This document shows, in pieces, positions 49,503-58,615 of a stretch of 64,000 bases of DNA. Positions within the stretch are counted from its first letter, which is position 1; each line of letters begins with the position of its first letter. The notes below the pieces were generated by a model. The model was not told the origin of the DNA. It worked only from the letters and a program-made list of their open reading frames with translations, and did no database searches. The stretch spans positions 62,001 to 126,000 of the forward strand of contig NZ_QPJE01000001.1 of assembly GCF_003337245.1 (NCBI RefSeq), written 5' to 3'. Source of the stretch: Halanaerobium sp. MA284_MarDTE_T2 (GTDB lineage: Bacteria; Bacillota; Halanaerobiia; Halanaerobiales; Halanaerobiaceae). The position numbers and the translations under genes are program-made.

Positions 49503-50090
49503 ATGAAAAATTTTACTTATCAGTTTGTTAGAAAAATTCTCTGGTTGATTTTTACAATTGTTTTTCGCTGGGATGTAAATGGTAGAAATAATATTCCGGA
49601 TAATGGAAAAGTGATAGTCATGTCAAACCATATCAGCAATCTGGATCCACCAATTCTCTGTACAGTGCTGAAAAGACCAATACGTTTTATGGCAAAGAAA
49701 GAGCTTTTTACTAATCCTCTAATGCGGTTTATATTAAATATAGCAGAAGCATTTCCGGTTGACAGAAGTAAAACAGATATAAAAGCTTTTAGACATGCAT
49801 TAAGAATTCTTGCAGATGGTGAAATACTTGGTATATTTCCAGAAGGAACACGCTGTCCGGAAGGAAAACCGGGACAGCCAAAAAGTGGTTCTGTTATGCT
49901 TGCAGTTAAAAGTGAAGCACCTATTGTTCCTGTAGGGATAAAAAATATCAAAAGAAAAGGAAAAGTCACAGTAAATATAGGTGAACCATTTACTTTAGAT
50001 AATTATTACAATAAAAAACTTTCTGAAGCTGAAAGAGATAAAGCAGGAAAGATTATAATGACCAAAATTATTGAACAAATTAATTTATAA
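49503..50090 (+). CDS. plsC: 1-acyl-sn-glycerol-3-phosphate acyltransferase PlsC
   Basis: Adds the second acyl chain in phosphatidic acid synthesis. The 195-residue membrane-associated protein has the HX4D catalytic motif SNHISNLDPP (about residues 40-49), FMAKKELF, and the acceptor-binding FPEGTRCPEGKPGQPKSG (about 117-134). I chose ATG at 49503, 5 bases from GGGTGG. It works downstream of PlsX/PlsY, both in this window. The following 130 bases hold AT-rich sequence and the ribosome site of ispH. Confidence 0.93.
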   Translation: MKNFTYQFVRKILWLIFTIVFRWDVNGRNNIPDNGKVIVMSNHISNLDPPILCTVLKRPIRFMAKKELFTNPLMRFILNIAEAFPVDRSKTDIKAFRHALRILADGEILGIFPEGTRCPEGKPGQPKSGSVMLAVKSEAPIVPVGIKNIKRKGKVTVNIGEPFTLDNYYNKKLSEAERDKAGKIIMTKIIEQINL

Positions 50091-50242
50091 GTTGAAATTT
50101 GAAGTATTTTGTCTAAATTTTTCACTTTTTTTGATAATAAGGAAGGATTTTATCTATAAATAGAGAAAGACTAATAAGAGGCATAAATTAGTGTTTTTGT
50201 TATATTTATTCCTCAGTTTTATTGTTGTTGTGCTGGAAGGAG

Positions 50243-52477
50243 GTGAGGGTTCTGGAGATTATTACAGCAGAAGAAGCGGGGTTTTGTTTTGGTGTTGAGA
50301 GAGCGATAGATATGGTTCTGGAAGCTGTCGATAATTATAATAATATGACAGTTTATACACTTGGTCCACTGATTCACAACCCACAGGCTGTAGAAAAACT
50401 AGAAAAAAAGAATGTGCAGGTTGTCCAATCATTAGATGAAATAGATTCTGGAATAGTAATTATTCGTTCACACGGTGTAGAACCAGAAGTTATTAGAAAA
50501 GCTGAAGAAAAAAATCTAAAAATTATAGATGCTACCTGTCCATTTGTAAAAAATGCTCAAAAGTATGCTAAAAAACTTGTGGATGAAGGTTATCAGACAT
50601 TTATATATGGTGACGAAGATCATCCAGAAGTAAAAGGTATATATGGTGCTACAGACAAAAAGGCAGTTATTATAAATAGTATGGAAGAATTTGCTCAGCA
50701 AAATCTGAAAAAAAGGGTTGGTTTTATAGCTCAGACAACAAAATCGCCTGAATCGTTTAAAAATATAATTAGTTCTGTTATTATTAAAATAAAAGAACTT
50801 AAAGTTTTTAATACTATATGTAATACTACAGAAATTAGACAGAGGTCGGCATCAGATCTGGCCCAAAAAGTGGATATTATGTTTGTAATAGGGGGACGAA
50901 ATAGTGCTAATACTAACAGGCTGGCAGAAATATGTTCAGCTACCGGAACCCCTACTTATCATATAGAAACAGCTGGTGAGATAAATTTTAACTGGCTGAA
51001 AGGAAAAAATAAAGTTGGAATTACAGCTGGAGCTTCAACTCCAGACTGGTTAATAAGGGAGGTTATTCAGTTAATGAGCGAAGAAAAAGAAGAAAAAAAA
51101 GAAATTGAAGTACAGTCGACTGAAAATGAAGAAAATGAAGAAAAAGTTGTAGAGGAGGTTAGTAAAGACAAACAGGAAGCTGCTCCAATTGAAGCTTCAG
51201 AAAAAGCGGAAGAAACCAAAGAAGCTGCACCAGTAGAAGCAGCAGAGGAATCAGCTGAAACAAAAAAGGCTGCACCAGTAGAAGCGGAAGAAATAGAAGA
51301 TGCAGATACTGAAGGTGCAGGCGAATTTAAATATAGTGATAATGATATTGCAGATCTAAAAAAAGGACAAAAAGTAGAAGGAACTGTAGTAGAAATAAAT
51401 GAAAATGGAGTATATGTAGATGTTAATTATAAGACAGATGGATTTATTCCTCTGCGCCATTTGAGTCATCGTTCTGTTGAAGATGCACATGATGTTGTAA
51501 GTATGGATGAAAAGATTGAAGTTGTTATACTTACTCTGGAAGATGATGAAGGAAATATGATTTTATCTAAAAAACAGGCTGATTATGAAAAAGCCTGGGA
51601 AAAAATTGTAGAAGCATATGAAAATGATGAAATCATTGAAGCAGAAGTTACTAAAGAAGTTAAGGGTGGTCTTGTAGTAGATGTTGGGGTAAGAGGATTT
51701 ATTCCGGCTTCACATGTTGCTATCGGCTATGTTGATGATTTGAGCGAATATGTTGGGAAAACTCTAAAATTAAAAGTAATTGAAGTTGAAAGAGATAATA
51801 ATAATGTTGTTTTATCTGCCAAGAAGGTTCTTGAAGAAGAACGGGCTGAGCAGAAAGAAGAAACACTTAATTCCCTAGAAGAAGGACAGACAGTTAATGG
51901 TAAAGTAACCAAACTAGTTGATTTTGGTGCATTTATTGATCTTGGTGGAATTGAAGGACTGCTGCACATTTCAGAAATGTCATGGGGCAGAATAGAACAT
52001 CCTTCTGAAGTTCTTTCGGAAGGGGAAGAAGTAGAAGTAAAAGTTCTTGGAGTTAATAAAGAAGAAGAAAGAATTTCTCTTGGATTAAAACAGCTTTTAC
52101 CTGACCCATGGGAAGAGTTTGCCGAAAAGCACTATGAAGGAGAAATAATAGAAGGAAAAATAACAAAAATAGTAGATTTTGGTGCCTTTATGGAAGTTGA
52201 AAAAGGTATTGAAGGTTTAATCCATATATCTCAGCTTTCTAACCGGCATGTAAAAACAGCTGATGAGGTAGTTACTGTAGGTGAAGAAAGAAAAGCTAAG
52301 ATTATTAACATTGATGCTGATCAGGAAAGAGTTGGACTCAGCTTGAAAGAACTGGAAGAAAATAAGCCGGAGAAATCCGCACCCTCTAAATCAAAAAAGG
52401 AGAAAAAAGAAGAAGGTTCTTCAGGTGGGGCAACCATTAGAGAAATAGTTGGAGATATTTTTGAACAGGATGAATAA
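50243..52477 (+). CDS. ispH: IspH (HMB-PP reductase) fused to ribosomal protein S1-like domains
   Basis: Residues up to about 285 are IspH, the [4Fe-4S] enzyme that makes IPP and DMAPP in the MEP pathway; cluster cysteines lie in AGFCFGVERA (near residue 15), DATCPFV (near 98) and NTICNTTEIRQR (near 190). An acidic, Ala/Pro/Glu-rich linker with repeated AAPVEA follows (about 285-355). Four S1 RNA-binding domains follow: two diverged and two close to consensus (KVTKLVDFGAFIDL, KITKIVDFGAFMEV). The same fusion is known in clostridia. Start uncertain: the AAGGAGG site (50237-50243) fits best with a CTG at 50252 (product beginning EIITAEEAGF), 8 bases away; the GTG at 50243 overlaps the site. It ends in a strong terminator. 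Confidence 0.94.
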   Translation: MRVLEIITAEEAGFCFGVERAIDMVLEAVDNYNNMTVYTLGPLIHNPQAVEKLEKKNVQVVQSLDEIDSGIVIIRSHGVEPEVIRKAEEKNLKIIDATCPFVKNAQKYAKKLVDEGYQTFIYGDEDHPEVKGIYGATDKKAVIINSMEEFAQQNLKKRVGFIAQTTKSPESFKNIISSVIIKIKELKVFNTICNTTEIRQRSASDLAQKVDIMFVIGGRNSANTNRLAEICSATGTPTYHIETAGEINFNWLKGKNKVGITAGASTPDWLIREVIQLMSEEKEEKKEIEVQSTENEENEEKVVEEVSKDKQEAAPIEASEKAEETKEAAPVEAAEESAETKKAAPVEAEEIEDADTEGAGEFKYSDNDIADLKKGQKVEGTVVEINENGVYVDVNYKTDGFIPLRHLSHRSVEDAHDVVSMDEKIEVVILTLEDDEGNMILSKKQADYEKAWEKIVEAYENDEIIEAEVTKEVKGGLVVDVGVRGFIPASHVAIGYVDDLSEYVGKTLKLKVIEVERDNNNVVLSAKKVLEEERAEQKEETLNSLEEGQTVNGKVTKLVDFGAFIDLGGIEGLLHISEMSWGRIEHPSEVLSEGEEVEVKVLGVNKEEERISLGLKQLLPDPWEEFAEKHYEGEIIEGKITKIVDFGAFMEVEKGIEGLIHISQLSNRHVKTADEVVTVGEERKAKIINIDADQERVGLSLKELEENKPEKSAPSKSKKEKKEEGSSGGATIREIVGDIFEQDE

Positions 52478-52486
52478 ACAGCTGAT

Positions 52487-52517
52487 ACCCGCCGTCCGGC
52501 CGGATGGCGGGTTTTTT
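52487..52517 (+). terminator. Rho-independent terminator after ispH-rpsA
   Basis: ACCCGCCGTCC pairs with GGATGGCGGGT (11 bp, one G:U) around GGCC, followed by TTTTTT. It is the most GC-rich stem of the window. Confidence 0.92.
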
Positions 52518-52603
52518 CTTGCGTATTTTTTAATTACCTGCAGCAGAAATTGCCTGAGACCTTTAAATATGATATTATCAAGCTTACAGGAGGACTTTTA
52601 ATT

Positions 52604-53908
52604 ATGGTAAAAATCAAAAAAATAGATCCCGAGTCTACGGCAGCAGAAGAAGGTATTAAAATCGGTGACAAAATTATCAGCATAAATGGTAAAAAAATTA
52701 AAGATTATATAGATTTTTTATATGAAACATCAGAGCCATATATTGAACTGATGCTTAAAAAAGAAAATGGAGATATTGTTAAAAAAGAAATTTATAGAAA
52801 AGCTGGTCAGCCATTTGGTATTGAATTTGATAAAATTGTGTTTGATGGGCTTAAACAGTGTACAAATGACTGTATTTTCTGTTTTGTAAAACAGCAGCCT
52901 TCAGGAATGAGGGAAAGTTTAAATCAAAAAGATGATGATTATAGATTTTCTTTTCTCCAGGGGAGTTTTATTACCTTAACAAATTTAAATGATCAGGAAA
53001 TAAATCGTATTATAGAAAAAAGACTTGGACCTTTAAATATTTCTGTTCATACGACAAATCCAAAATTAAGAGTTAAAATGATGAAAAATCCTGATGCAGC
53101 CAGAATTATGGAATTGCTTAAGTTGTTTAAAGAAAATGATATAGAATTTAATACACAGATTGTACTATGTCCTAATTACAATAATTCTGAAGAACTTGAT
53201 CATACGATTTCTGATTTAATAAACCTATATCCACATATATTATCAATTGGTATAGTACCTGTTGGCCTTACCAAATATAGAGATGGACTGACAGATTTAA
53301 GAACTCTGACTGAAAAAGAGATGGATTATGCGTTACAGCAGATTAAAAGCTGGCAGAAACGGCTTATAAATAATTACGGCATGAGAAACTTTATTTATGC
53401 TGCTGATGAGTTTTATTTAAATACTGATAGTAAATTACCTGGATATGAAGAATACCATGATTTTCCACAGCTAGAAAACGGTATTGGATTAACTCGTCTT
53501 CTATGGGATGAGCTGGATGAGTTAGAAGAAAAGATTCCAAAAAAAATCGGGAAAAAAACCAATATTATTTTAATTACTTCTGAACTTGGATATAAAGCTC
53601 TAAAAAAGGTTTTGAAAAGATTAAATAAAATAAATAACTTAGATATAGAAGCAGCTGTTGTAAAAAATGAATTTTTTGGTGAAGATGTAACTGTTACTGG
53701 TCTCCTAACTGCAAAGGATATTAAAAATACAATTAATAATTTAAATAAAAAGTATGATAAAATTATTTTACCTGAAGTTATATTTAACGATGATGAAATT
53801 TTTTTGGATAATATAAGTTTTACTGAATTTAGAAATGATATTAAAAAGTATAGAATAGAAAAAGCTTGTGATATAAAGGCACTGCTGGAGGTGATACAAG
53901 ATGAATAA
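52604..53908 (+). CDS. DUF512 radical-SAM-like iron-sulfur protein with PDZ domain
   Basis: A 434-residue protein of unknown function, conserved in clostridia and cyanobacteria next to der. Residues 1-75 resemble a PDZ domain (AAEEGIKIGDKIISINGKKI). A radical-SAM-like cysteine motif CTNDCIFCFVKQ (CxxxCxxC, about residues 86-93) follows, then SVHTTNPKLRVKMM. The C-terminal half is the DUF512 domain. I chose ATG at 52604 after AGGAGG; a TTG-started extension has no site. Its stop overlaps the der start by 8 bases, so it is tied to ribosome assembly by neighbourhood only. Substrate unknown. Confidence 0.88.
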   Translation: MVKIKKIDPESTAAEEGIKIGDKIISINGKKIKDYIDFLYETSEPYIELMLKKENGDIVKKEIYRKAGQPFGIEFDKIVFDGLKQCTNDCIFCFVKQQPSGMRESLNQKDDDYRFSFLQGSFITLTNLNDQEINRIIEKRLGPLNISVHTTNPKLRVKMMKNPDAARIMELLKLFKENDIEFNTQIVLCPNYNNSEELDHTISDLINLYPHILSIGIVPVGLTKYRDGLTDLRTLTEKEMDYALQQIKSWQKRLINNYGMRNFIYAADEFYLNTDSKLPGYEEYHDFPQLENGIGLTRLLWDELDELEEKIPKKIGKKTNIILITSELGYKALKKVLKRLNKINNLDIEAAVVKNEFFGEDVTVTGLLTAKDIKNTINNLNKKYDKIILPEVIFNDDEIFLDNISFTEFRNDIKKYRIEKACDIKALLEVIQDE

Positions 53909-55217
53909 TTATACAGTTGCAATTGTTGGCAGACCTAATGTAGGTAAATCAACTTTGTTTAATCGTTTTATAGGGGGAAGAAAAGCGATTGTAGAGGGAG
54001 AACCAAATGTAACAAGAGATAGAATATATGGAAAAGCTGAATGGCAGGGAAGAGTATTTAATGTTATTGATACTGGTGGTATAGTTCCAAGAGAAGCAGA
54101 TATAATTAAGAATAAAATTAAATATCAGGCAGAACTGGCAATGGAGGAAGCAGATGTAATATTATATGTTGTGGATGGCAGAACCGGTATAACAACCATT
54201 GATCAGGAAATTGCACAGATTCTCTACAGAACAAATAAAGAAGTTATACTTGTTGTAAATAAAGTAGAAGATTTTTCCCGCCAGGAGGAAATAAGCTGGG
54301 AGTTTTATTCACTTGGCTTTGGTGATCCAGTATTAATTTCTGCAGAACACGGTAAAAATACAGGTGAATTATTGGAAATAATTTGTGATAAACTACCAAG
54401 AGAAGAAAGAGTAGATACAGAAGACGATATTATAAATGTTTCTATAATCGGTAAACCTAATGTTGGGAAGTCAAGCCTTGTTAATTATTTAGTGGGAAAA
54501 GAACGTGTTATTGTAAGTGATATACCTGGTACTACAAGGGATGCAGTAGATACACTTATAGAATGGAAAGATATTAAATTTAATCTAATCGATACTGCCG
54601 GTCTGCGGAAAAAATCGCGTGTTAAAGAATCTATTGAATATTACAGTAATTTACGAGCTTTGAATTCTGTAGATAGAGCTGATGCAGTTTTAATGGTGAT
54701 AGATGCTCAAAAGGGGATAACAGAACAGGACAAAAAAATTGCCGGATATGCCCACGATGAAGGGAAGGCAATTGTTATTGCTGTTAATAAATGGGATTTG
54801 ATAGAAAAAGAAAATAAAACAATAGTCAGGTATACAGATGAAATATATTATCAGATGAAATTTCTTAATTATGTACCTATAACATATATTTCTGCTTTAA
54901 CCGGAGAGAGAATTGAAGAGATGCTTTCACTTCTGGAATATGTTGTTGATCAGAGCAATTTAAGAATAAAAACTGGAGTTTTAAATGAAGTTATCAATGA
55001 GGCTGTACAGCTTAGAGAACCACCAAGCCACAAAGGAAAAAGGTTAAAGCTATATTATGCAAGTCAGGTTGATATAAAACCACCTACTTTTGTCTTTTTT
55101 GTTAATAATCCAGAGCTGATGCATTTTGCATATCAGCGTTATCTTGAAAATGTTCTTCGGGAAGCTTTTGGATATGTAGGTAATCCTTTAAAATTTAAAT
55201 TAAAGCAGAGAAAATAA
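53901..55217 (+). CDS. der: Ribosome biogenesis GTPase Der (EngA)
   Basis: A double GTPase needed for 50S maturation. The 438-residue product has two G domains: G1 GRPNVGKST (about residues 9-17), DTGG and NKVE for the first; GKPNVGKSS (about 185-193), DTAGLRKK and NKWD (about 296-299) for the second. The C-terminal KH-like domain ends GNPLKFKLKQRK. The start is within the end of the DUF512 gene, after CTGGAGGTG. plsY and gpsA follow closely, the usual clostridial order. Confidence 0.97.
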   Translation: MNNYTVAIVGRPNVGKSTLFNRFIGGRKAIVEGEPNVTRDRIYGKAEWQGRVFNVIDTGGIVPREADIIKNKIKYQAELAMEEADVILYVVDGRTGITTIDQEIAQILYRTNKEVILVVNKVEDFSRQEEISWEFYSLGFGDPVLISAEHGKNTGELLEIICDKLPREERVDTEDDIINVSIIGKPNVGKSSLVNYLVGKERVIVSDIPGTTRDAVDTLIEWKDIKFNLIDTAGLRKKSRVKESIEYYSNLRALNSVDRADAVLMVIDAQKGITEQDKKIAGYAHDEGKAIVIAVNKWDLIEKENKTIVRYTDEIYYQMKFLNYVPITYISALTGERIEEMLSLLEYVVDQSNLRIKTGVLNEVINEAVQLREPPSHKGKRLKLYYASQVDIKPPTFVFFVNNPELMHFAYQRYLENVLREAFGYVGNPLKFKLKQRK

Positions 55218-55227
55218 GGAGGATAAT

Positions 55228-55848
55228 ATGAAATTAGTAATTTCTTTACTGCTAAGTTATCTAATTGGTTCTATTCCATCTGGTTTTCTTTTAACAAAGT
55301 TTGTCATGAAAAAGGATGTACGGGAGTATGGAAGTGGGAATATTGGTGCTACAAATGTAGCTAGAGTTATGGGACTTAAAGCAGGTATACTTGTAGCAAT
55401 TTTTGATATCCTAAAAGGATATATTGCACTGATGGTGGGCCAGTATATTTTAGGATCTTCTGCACCAGAATTATATATATTACTGATAGCAGCTGCCTCT
55501 ATTGCAGGTCATGACTGGTCTGTTTTTCTCGGATTTTCTGGCGGCAAAGGAGTTGCTACTACTTTTGGAGTTATATTAAGACTCTATCCAGCAGCATTTG
55601 TTGTTTATGCTGTCATCTGGATTTTGATAGTGTTTAAAACAAGATATGTTTCTCTTGGATCAATTCTCGGCTCAATAACTTTACCTTTTACAGTTTTCTT
55701 TACCGGCTACAGCAGAATAAATATATATTTTGCAGTACTACTTTCTCTATTTATTATTTATACCCACAGAGCTAATATAAAGAGATTAATAAACGGCAAT
55801 GAAAATAGAATGGATCCCAAGAAATTAGGAAGTAGTGGAAAAAAATGA
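55228..55848 (+). CDS. plsY: Glycerol-3-phosphate acyltransferase PlsY
   Basis: Transfers the acyl group from acyl-phosphate to glycerol 3-phosphate in the membrane. The 206-residue protein has five hydrophobic helices and the three family motifs: YLIGSIPSGFLLTK (about residues 10-23), REYGSGNIGATNVAR (about 33-47) and FLGFSGGKGVATTFG (about 101-115). It takes acyl-phosphate from PlsX and glycerol 3-phosphate from GpsA; the gpsA gene overlaps its stop by 4 bases (ATGA). AAGGAGG precedes the ATG. Confidence 0.95.
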   Translation: MKLVISLLLSYLIGSIPSGFLLTKFVMKKDVREYGSGNIGATNVARVMGLKAGILVAIFDILKGYIALMVGQYILGSSAPELYILLIAAASIAGHDWSVFLGFSGGKGVATTFGVILRLYPAAFVVYAVIWILIVFKTRYVSLGSILGSITLPFTVFFTGYSRINIYFAVLLSLFIIYTHRANIKRLINGNENRMDPKKLGSSGKK

Positions 55849-56876
55849 GTAAAAAAATAGCTGTCATAGGTGGAGGAAGCTGGGGAACTGCCCTGGCCAA
55901 TATACTTGCACATAATGGTAATGATGTGCAGATTTATTGCAGAGATAAAAAACAGGTTGAAGTAATAAATCACTACCATATAAACAAAAAATATTTTCCA
56001 GATAAAAAATTAAAGAATACTCTTCAGGCTACAAATGATCTCGAGTCTGCTGTTCTTTTTGCAGATACTGTAATTATGTCTGTTCCAACTCAGGTTACAA
56101 GAAGTGTAATGAAAAATATTTCTAATTATATTAATGATAGTAAAATAATTATTTCGACTGCAAAAGGAATTGAAGAGAAAACATATATGGTTAACTCTGA
56201 TATCATAAAAAGTTTTGGGGTAGATAAAGTAGCTGTACTTTCCGGACCAACACATGCAGAGGAAGTTATAAATGAGCTGCCGACAGCAATTGTTGCAGCT
56301 TCTCCAGATCAAGAGTTAGCTGAATATGTACAGGATCTTTTTATGGCTCCAAGTTTCAGAGTTTATACCAATCCAGATATAATCGGTGTGGAACTGGGCG
56401 GGGCTGTAAAAAATATAATTGCAGTTGCTAGTGGTATTTGTGATGGACTAAATTTTGGTGATAATACTCGTGCAGCCCTTATTACAAGAGGACTTATGGA
56501 ATTGAGTCGTCTTGGTGTTTCACAGGGCGGGCGACCGATGACATTTGCCGGTTTAGCTGGTATGGGTGATCTGGTTGTTACCTGTACCAGTATACACAGC
56601 CGTAATAGAAGATTTGGAATTCAAATCGGAAAAGGTTTATCTCTTGAGGACGCAAAAAAAGAAGTAAAACAGGTAGTAGAAGGGGTAAAAACCACAGCAG
56701 CAATAACAAACTGGAAGAAAAATAATACTTTTGACTTCGAAATGCCGATTACTGATGAAGTATATGATGTTCTTTTTAATGATAAAGATCCTTATCTAGC
56801 TGTTGAAGATTTAATGCTTAGAGGACCCAAGCACGAAATGGAAGAAGTAGTTGATAATCATTTTTGGGATATTTAG
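55845..56876 (+). CDS. gpsA: Glycerol-3-phosphate dehydrogenase [NAD(P)+]
   Basis: Reduces dihydroxyacetone phosphate to glycerol 3-phosphate for phospholipids. The 343-residue protein has the nucleotide motif GGGSWGTALANILAHNG (about residues 8-24), STAKGIE (about 105-111), VLSGPTHAEEV (about 132-142), ELGGAVKNIIAVASG (about 185-199) with the catalytic lysine, and GLAGMGDLVVTCTS (about 240-253). Translationally coupled to plsY. The 133 bases to hup hold AT-rich sequence and a weak hairpin. Confidence 0.96.
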   Translation: MSKKIAVIGGGSWGTALANILAHNGNDVQIYCRDKKQVEVINHYHINKKYFPDKKLKNTLQATNDLESAVLFADTVIMSVPTQVTRSVMKNISNYINDSKIIISTAKGIEEKTYMVNSDIIKSFGVDKVAVLSGPTHAEEVINELPTAIVAASPDQELAEYVQDLFMAPSFRVYTNPDIIGVELGGAVKNIIAVASGICDGLNFGDNTRAALITRGLMELSRLGVSQGGRPMTFAGLAGMGDLVVTCTSIHSRNRRFGIQIGKGLSLEDAKKEVKQVVEGVKTTAAITNWKKNNTFDFEMPITDEVYDVLFNDKDPYLAVEDLMLRGPKHEMEEVVDNHFWDI

Positions 56877-57009
56877 TTTTTTATCCCTTAAAATTATAAA
56901 AAACTCATTTTTTACAGTTTTTTTACTTTTAATGCAGGAGATTGCTGTTATAACACGAATAATAAATAATGACATACATAAGTTTAAGACTAAAAGGAGG
57001 TGAAGCTGC

Positions 57010-57309
57010 ATGACCAAAAATGAATTAATTGATGTAGTAGCTGAAAAAACTGGTATGACTAAAAAAGATACTGGTGTGGTTGTCAATGAAATGATTGATA
57101 CCATTATGGATCACCTTAAAGATGAGGCTGCTAAGCCTGAAGACAAAAGAGATAAGGTACAGCTGATCGGTTTTGGCACATTTGAAGTTAGAGATAGAAG
57201 TGCGAGAAAGGGAAGAAATCCAAAAACCAATGAAGAAATTATGATTCCTGCCCGCAAAGTACCTGTATTTAGAAGTGGGAAATCATTTAAAGAAAATGTT
57301 GATGTGTAA
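57010..57309 (+). CDS. hup: DNA-binding protein HU
   Basis: A nucleoid protein that bends DNA. The 99-residue product has the N-terminal helix pair MTKNELIDVVAEKTGMTKKD, the QLIGFGTFEVRDRSARKGRN beta-arm region and the ARKVPVFRSGKSFKENV end. Typical HU is about 90 residues. The excess lies in a charged insert, EAAKPEDKRDK, between the second helix and the first strand (about residues 39-49). An AAAGGAGGTG site precedes the ATG. A strong hairpin follows. Confidence 0.96.
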   Translation: MTKNELIDVVAEKTGMTKKDTGVVVNEMIDTIMDHLKDEAAKPEDKRDKVQLIGFGTFEVRDRSARKGRNPKTNEEIMIPARKVPVFRSGKSFKENVDV

Positions 57310-57318
57310 AATATATTT

Positions 57319-57365
57319 AATATTAAAAGAGAGGATCACAAGAGGTTCTCTCTTTTAATATTATA
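57319..57365 (+). terminator. Hairpin terminator after hup
   Basis: AATATTAAAAGAGA (57319-57332) pairs perfectly with TCTCTTTTAATATT (57349-57362), 14 bp. Only two to four T residues follow, so it may act more as a stability element than a terminator. Confidence 0.65.
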
Positions 57366-57441
57366 AAAGAAGGAAAATATTATATTTTATAGAATACTAT
57401 TAAAAACAACATGATAAATAAAAAAACTGGGAGGATTTTGA

Positions 57442-58254
57442 ATGGATCAAATTCAGGGGGGATTGGCAAGTTTAGCTGTTAATTATGGGATGAAGGTTGT
57501 TCTTGCTTTAGTATTACTTATTGTTGGATTATGGGCAATAAAAATCATCACAAAGATGTTAGAAAAATCTATGCAGAGCAGATTTGAAAGAACTTTAACT
57601 GGATTTTTGGTTTCTATTGTTAAATCATTATTGATGGTTTTACTGGTAATTTCTATTGCATCTACTTTAGGCTTAGCAGTAACTTCATTTGTGGCAGTAT
57701 TAGGAGCAGCTTCATTTGCTGTTGGTTTTGCACTGCAGGGTAGTTTATCTAATTTTGCTGGTGGTGTTCTGCTGTTAATTTTTAAACCTTTTTCTGCTGG
57801 TGATGTAATTGAAGTAGATGGATATAAAGGCAAAGTACAGGAAATTCAAATTTTATATACAATAATTACTACTTTTGATAATAAAAAAGTTATGATACCA
57901 AACAGTAATATTTCCAACAATAGTATTACTAATTTTTCTGCTATGGAAACCAGAAGAGTTGATCTGACTTTTGGTATAGGTTATGATGATGATTTTCATG
58001 AAGCAATCTCATTATTAAAAGACCTTGCTGATAAACACGAATTAGTCTTAGATGATCCAGCACCATTAATTAGAGTTACAGAACATGCAAAAAGTTCAAT
58101 TAATATTGCCTGTAAACTGTGGGTTAAAGGTGCAGATTACTGGAATGTTTATTTTGATATGCACGAAGATGTAAAAGATGCATTTGATGCTGCTGGAATT
58201 GGTATTCCTTATCCACAGCTGGATGTACATTTTGATGAAGGTGCAAAATTTTGA
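57442..58254 (+). CDS. Small-conductance mechanosensitive channel MscS
   Basis: A tension-gated channel that releases solutes after hypo-osmotic shock; fits a halophile but is general. At 270 residues it is the minimal form: a short periplasmic end, three membrane helices (about 15-35, 55-75, 80-110) and the glycine- and alanine-rich pore helix AVLGAASFAVGFALQGSLSN (about 87-106). The VMIPNSNISNNSITNFS beta-domain signature (about 152-168) and the C-terminal alpha-beta domain follow. GGGAGG precedes the ATG. It is a single gene between hup and a 360-base gap. Confidence 0.94.
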   Translation: MDQIQGGLASLAVNYGMKVVLALVLLIVGLWAIKIITKMLEKSMQSRFERTLTGFLVSIVKSLLMVLLVISIASTLGLAVTSFVAVLGAASFAVGFALQGSLSNFAGGVLLLIFKPFSAGDVIEVDGYKGKVQEIQILYTIITTFDNKKVMIPNSNISNNSITNFSAMETRRVDLTFGIGYDDDFHEAISLLKDLADKHELVLDDPAPLIRVTEHAKSSINIACKLWVKGADYWNVYFDMHEDVKDAFDAAGIGIPYPQLDVHFDEGAKF

Positions 58255-58354
58255 AAGTTCCCGAAAAAAGAGGCAGAAATTAAATAAAATTAACAACAAT
58301 GAAAGAAAAAAATTAATTTTTTAATTTTTAATAACAAATCAAAACAAATTTTTA

Positions 58355-58398
58355 AAGCCCTGTCTAAAAATCCTCATTTTTTATTGTAGATAGGGCTT
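58355..58398. other. Long hairpin in the mscS-pgsA gap
   Basis: AAGCCCTGTCTA (58355-58366) pairs with TAGATAGGGCTT (58387-58398) over 12 bp with one G:U, and a 20-base loop. It may terminate mscS transcription although the T-run is poor. The gap 58255-58615 also holds a short GTCCT/AGGAC stem near 58567-58585 and several TATAAT boxes (for example 58506-58511) that could serve pgsA. No gene is visible in it. Confidence 0.45.
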
Positions 58399-58615
58399 AT
58401 TTAAAACAAAAAATTGTTGATGCAGAAGTACTTACAAAAAGTGGACTTATTATAATAAATCACAATTTATTGAACAGGTGCATGGATTTTAGATTGATAC
58501 TGCTGTATAATATAATTAATACGTTTAATATATTATAAATTAATTCTTATATAATCATATTGAAGCCTGTCCTTTTTCCAGGACCAGCTTATATCTTTTA
58601 TCTGGAGTGGTGCAA

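Noticed and set aside
49520-49969. 149-codon minus-strand frame opposite plsC
   Set aside because: Shadow of the plsC coding sequence; no independent signals.
53413-53922. 169-codon minus-strand frame opposite the DUF512 gene
   Set aside because: Serine- and phenylalanine-rich translation typical of antisense frames in AT-rich genes; the plus strand is clearly coding.
56866-56887. Hairpin GGGATA/TATCCC after gpsA
   Set aside because: Only a 6-bp stem and no T-run follows; too weak to call a terminator.
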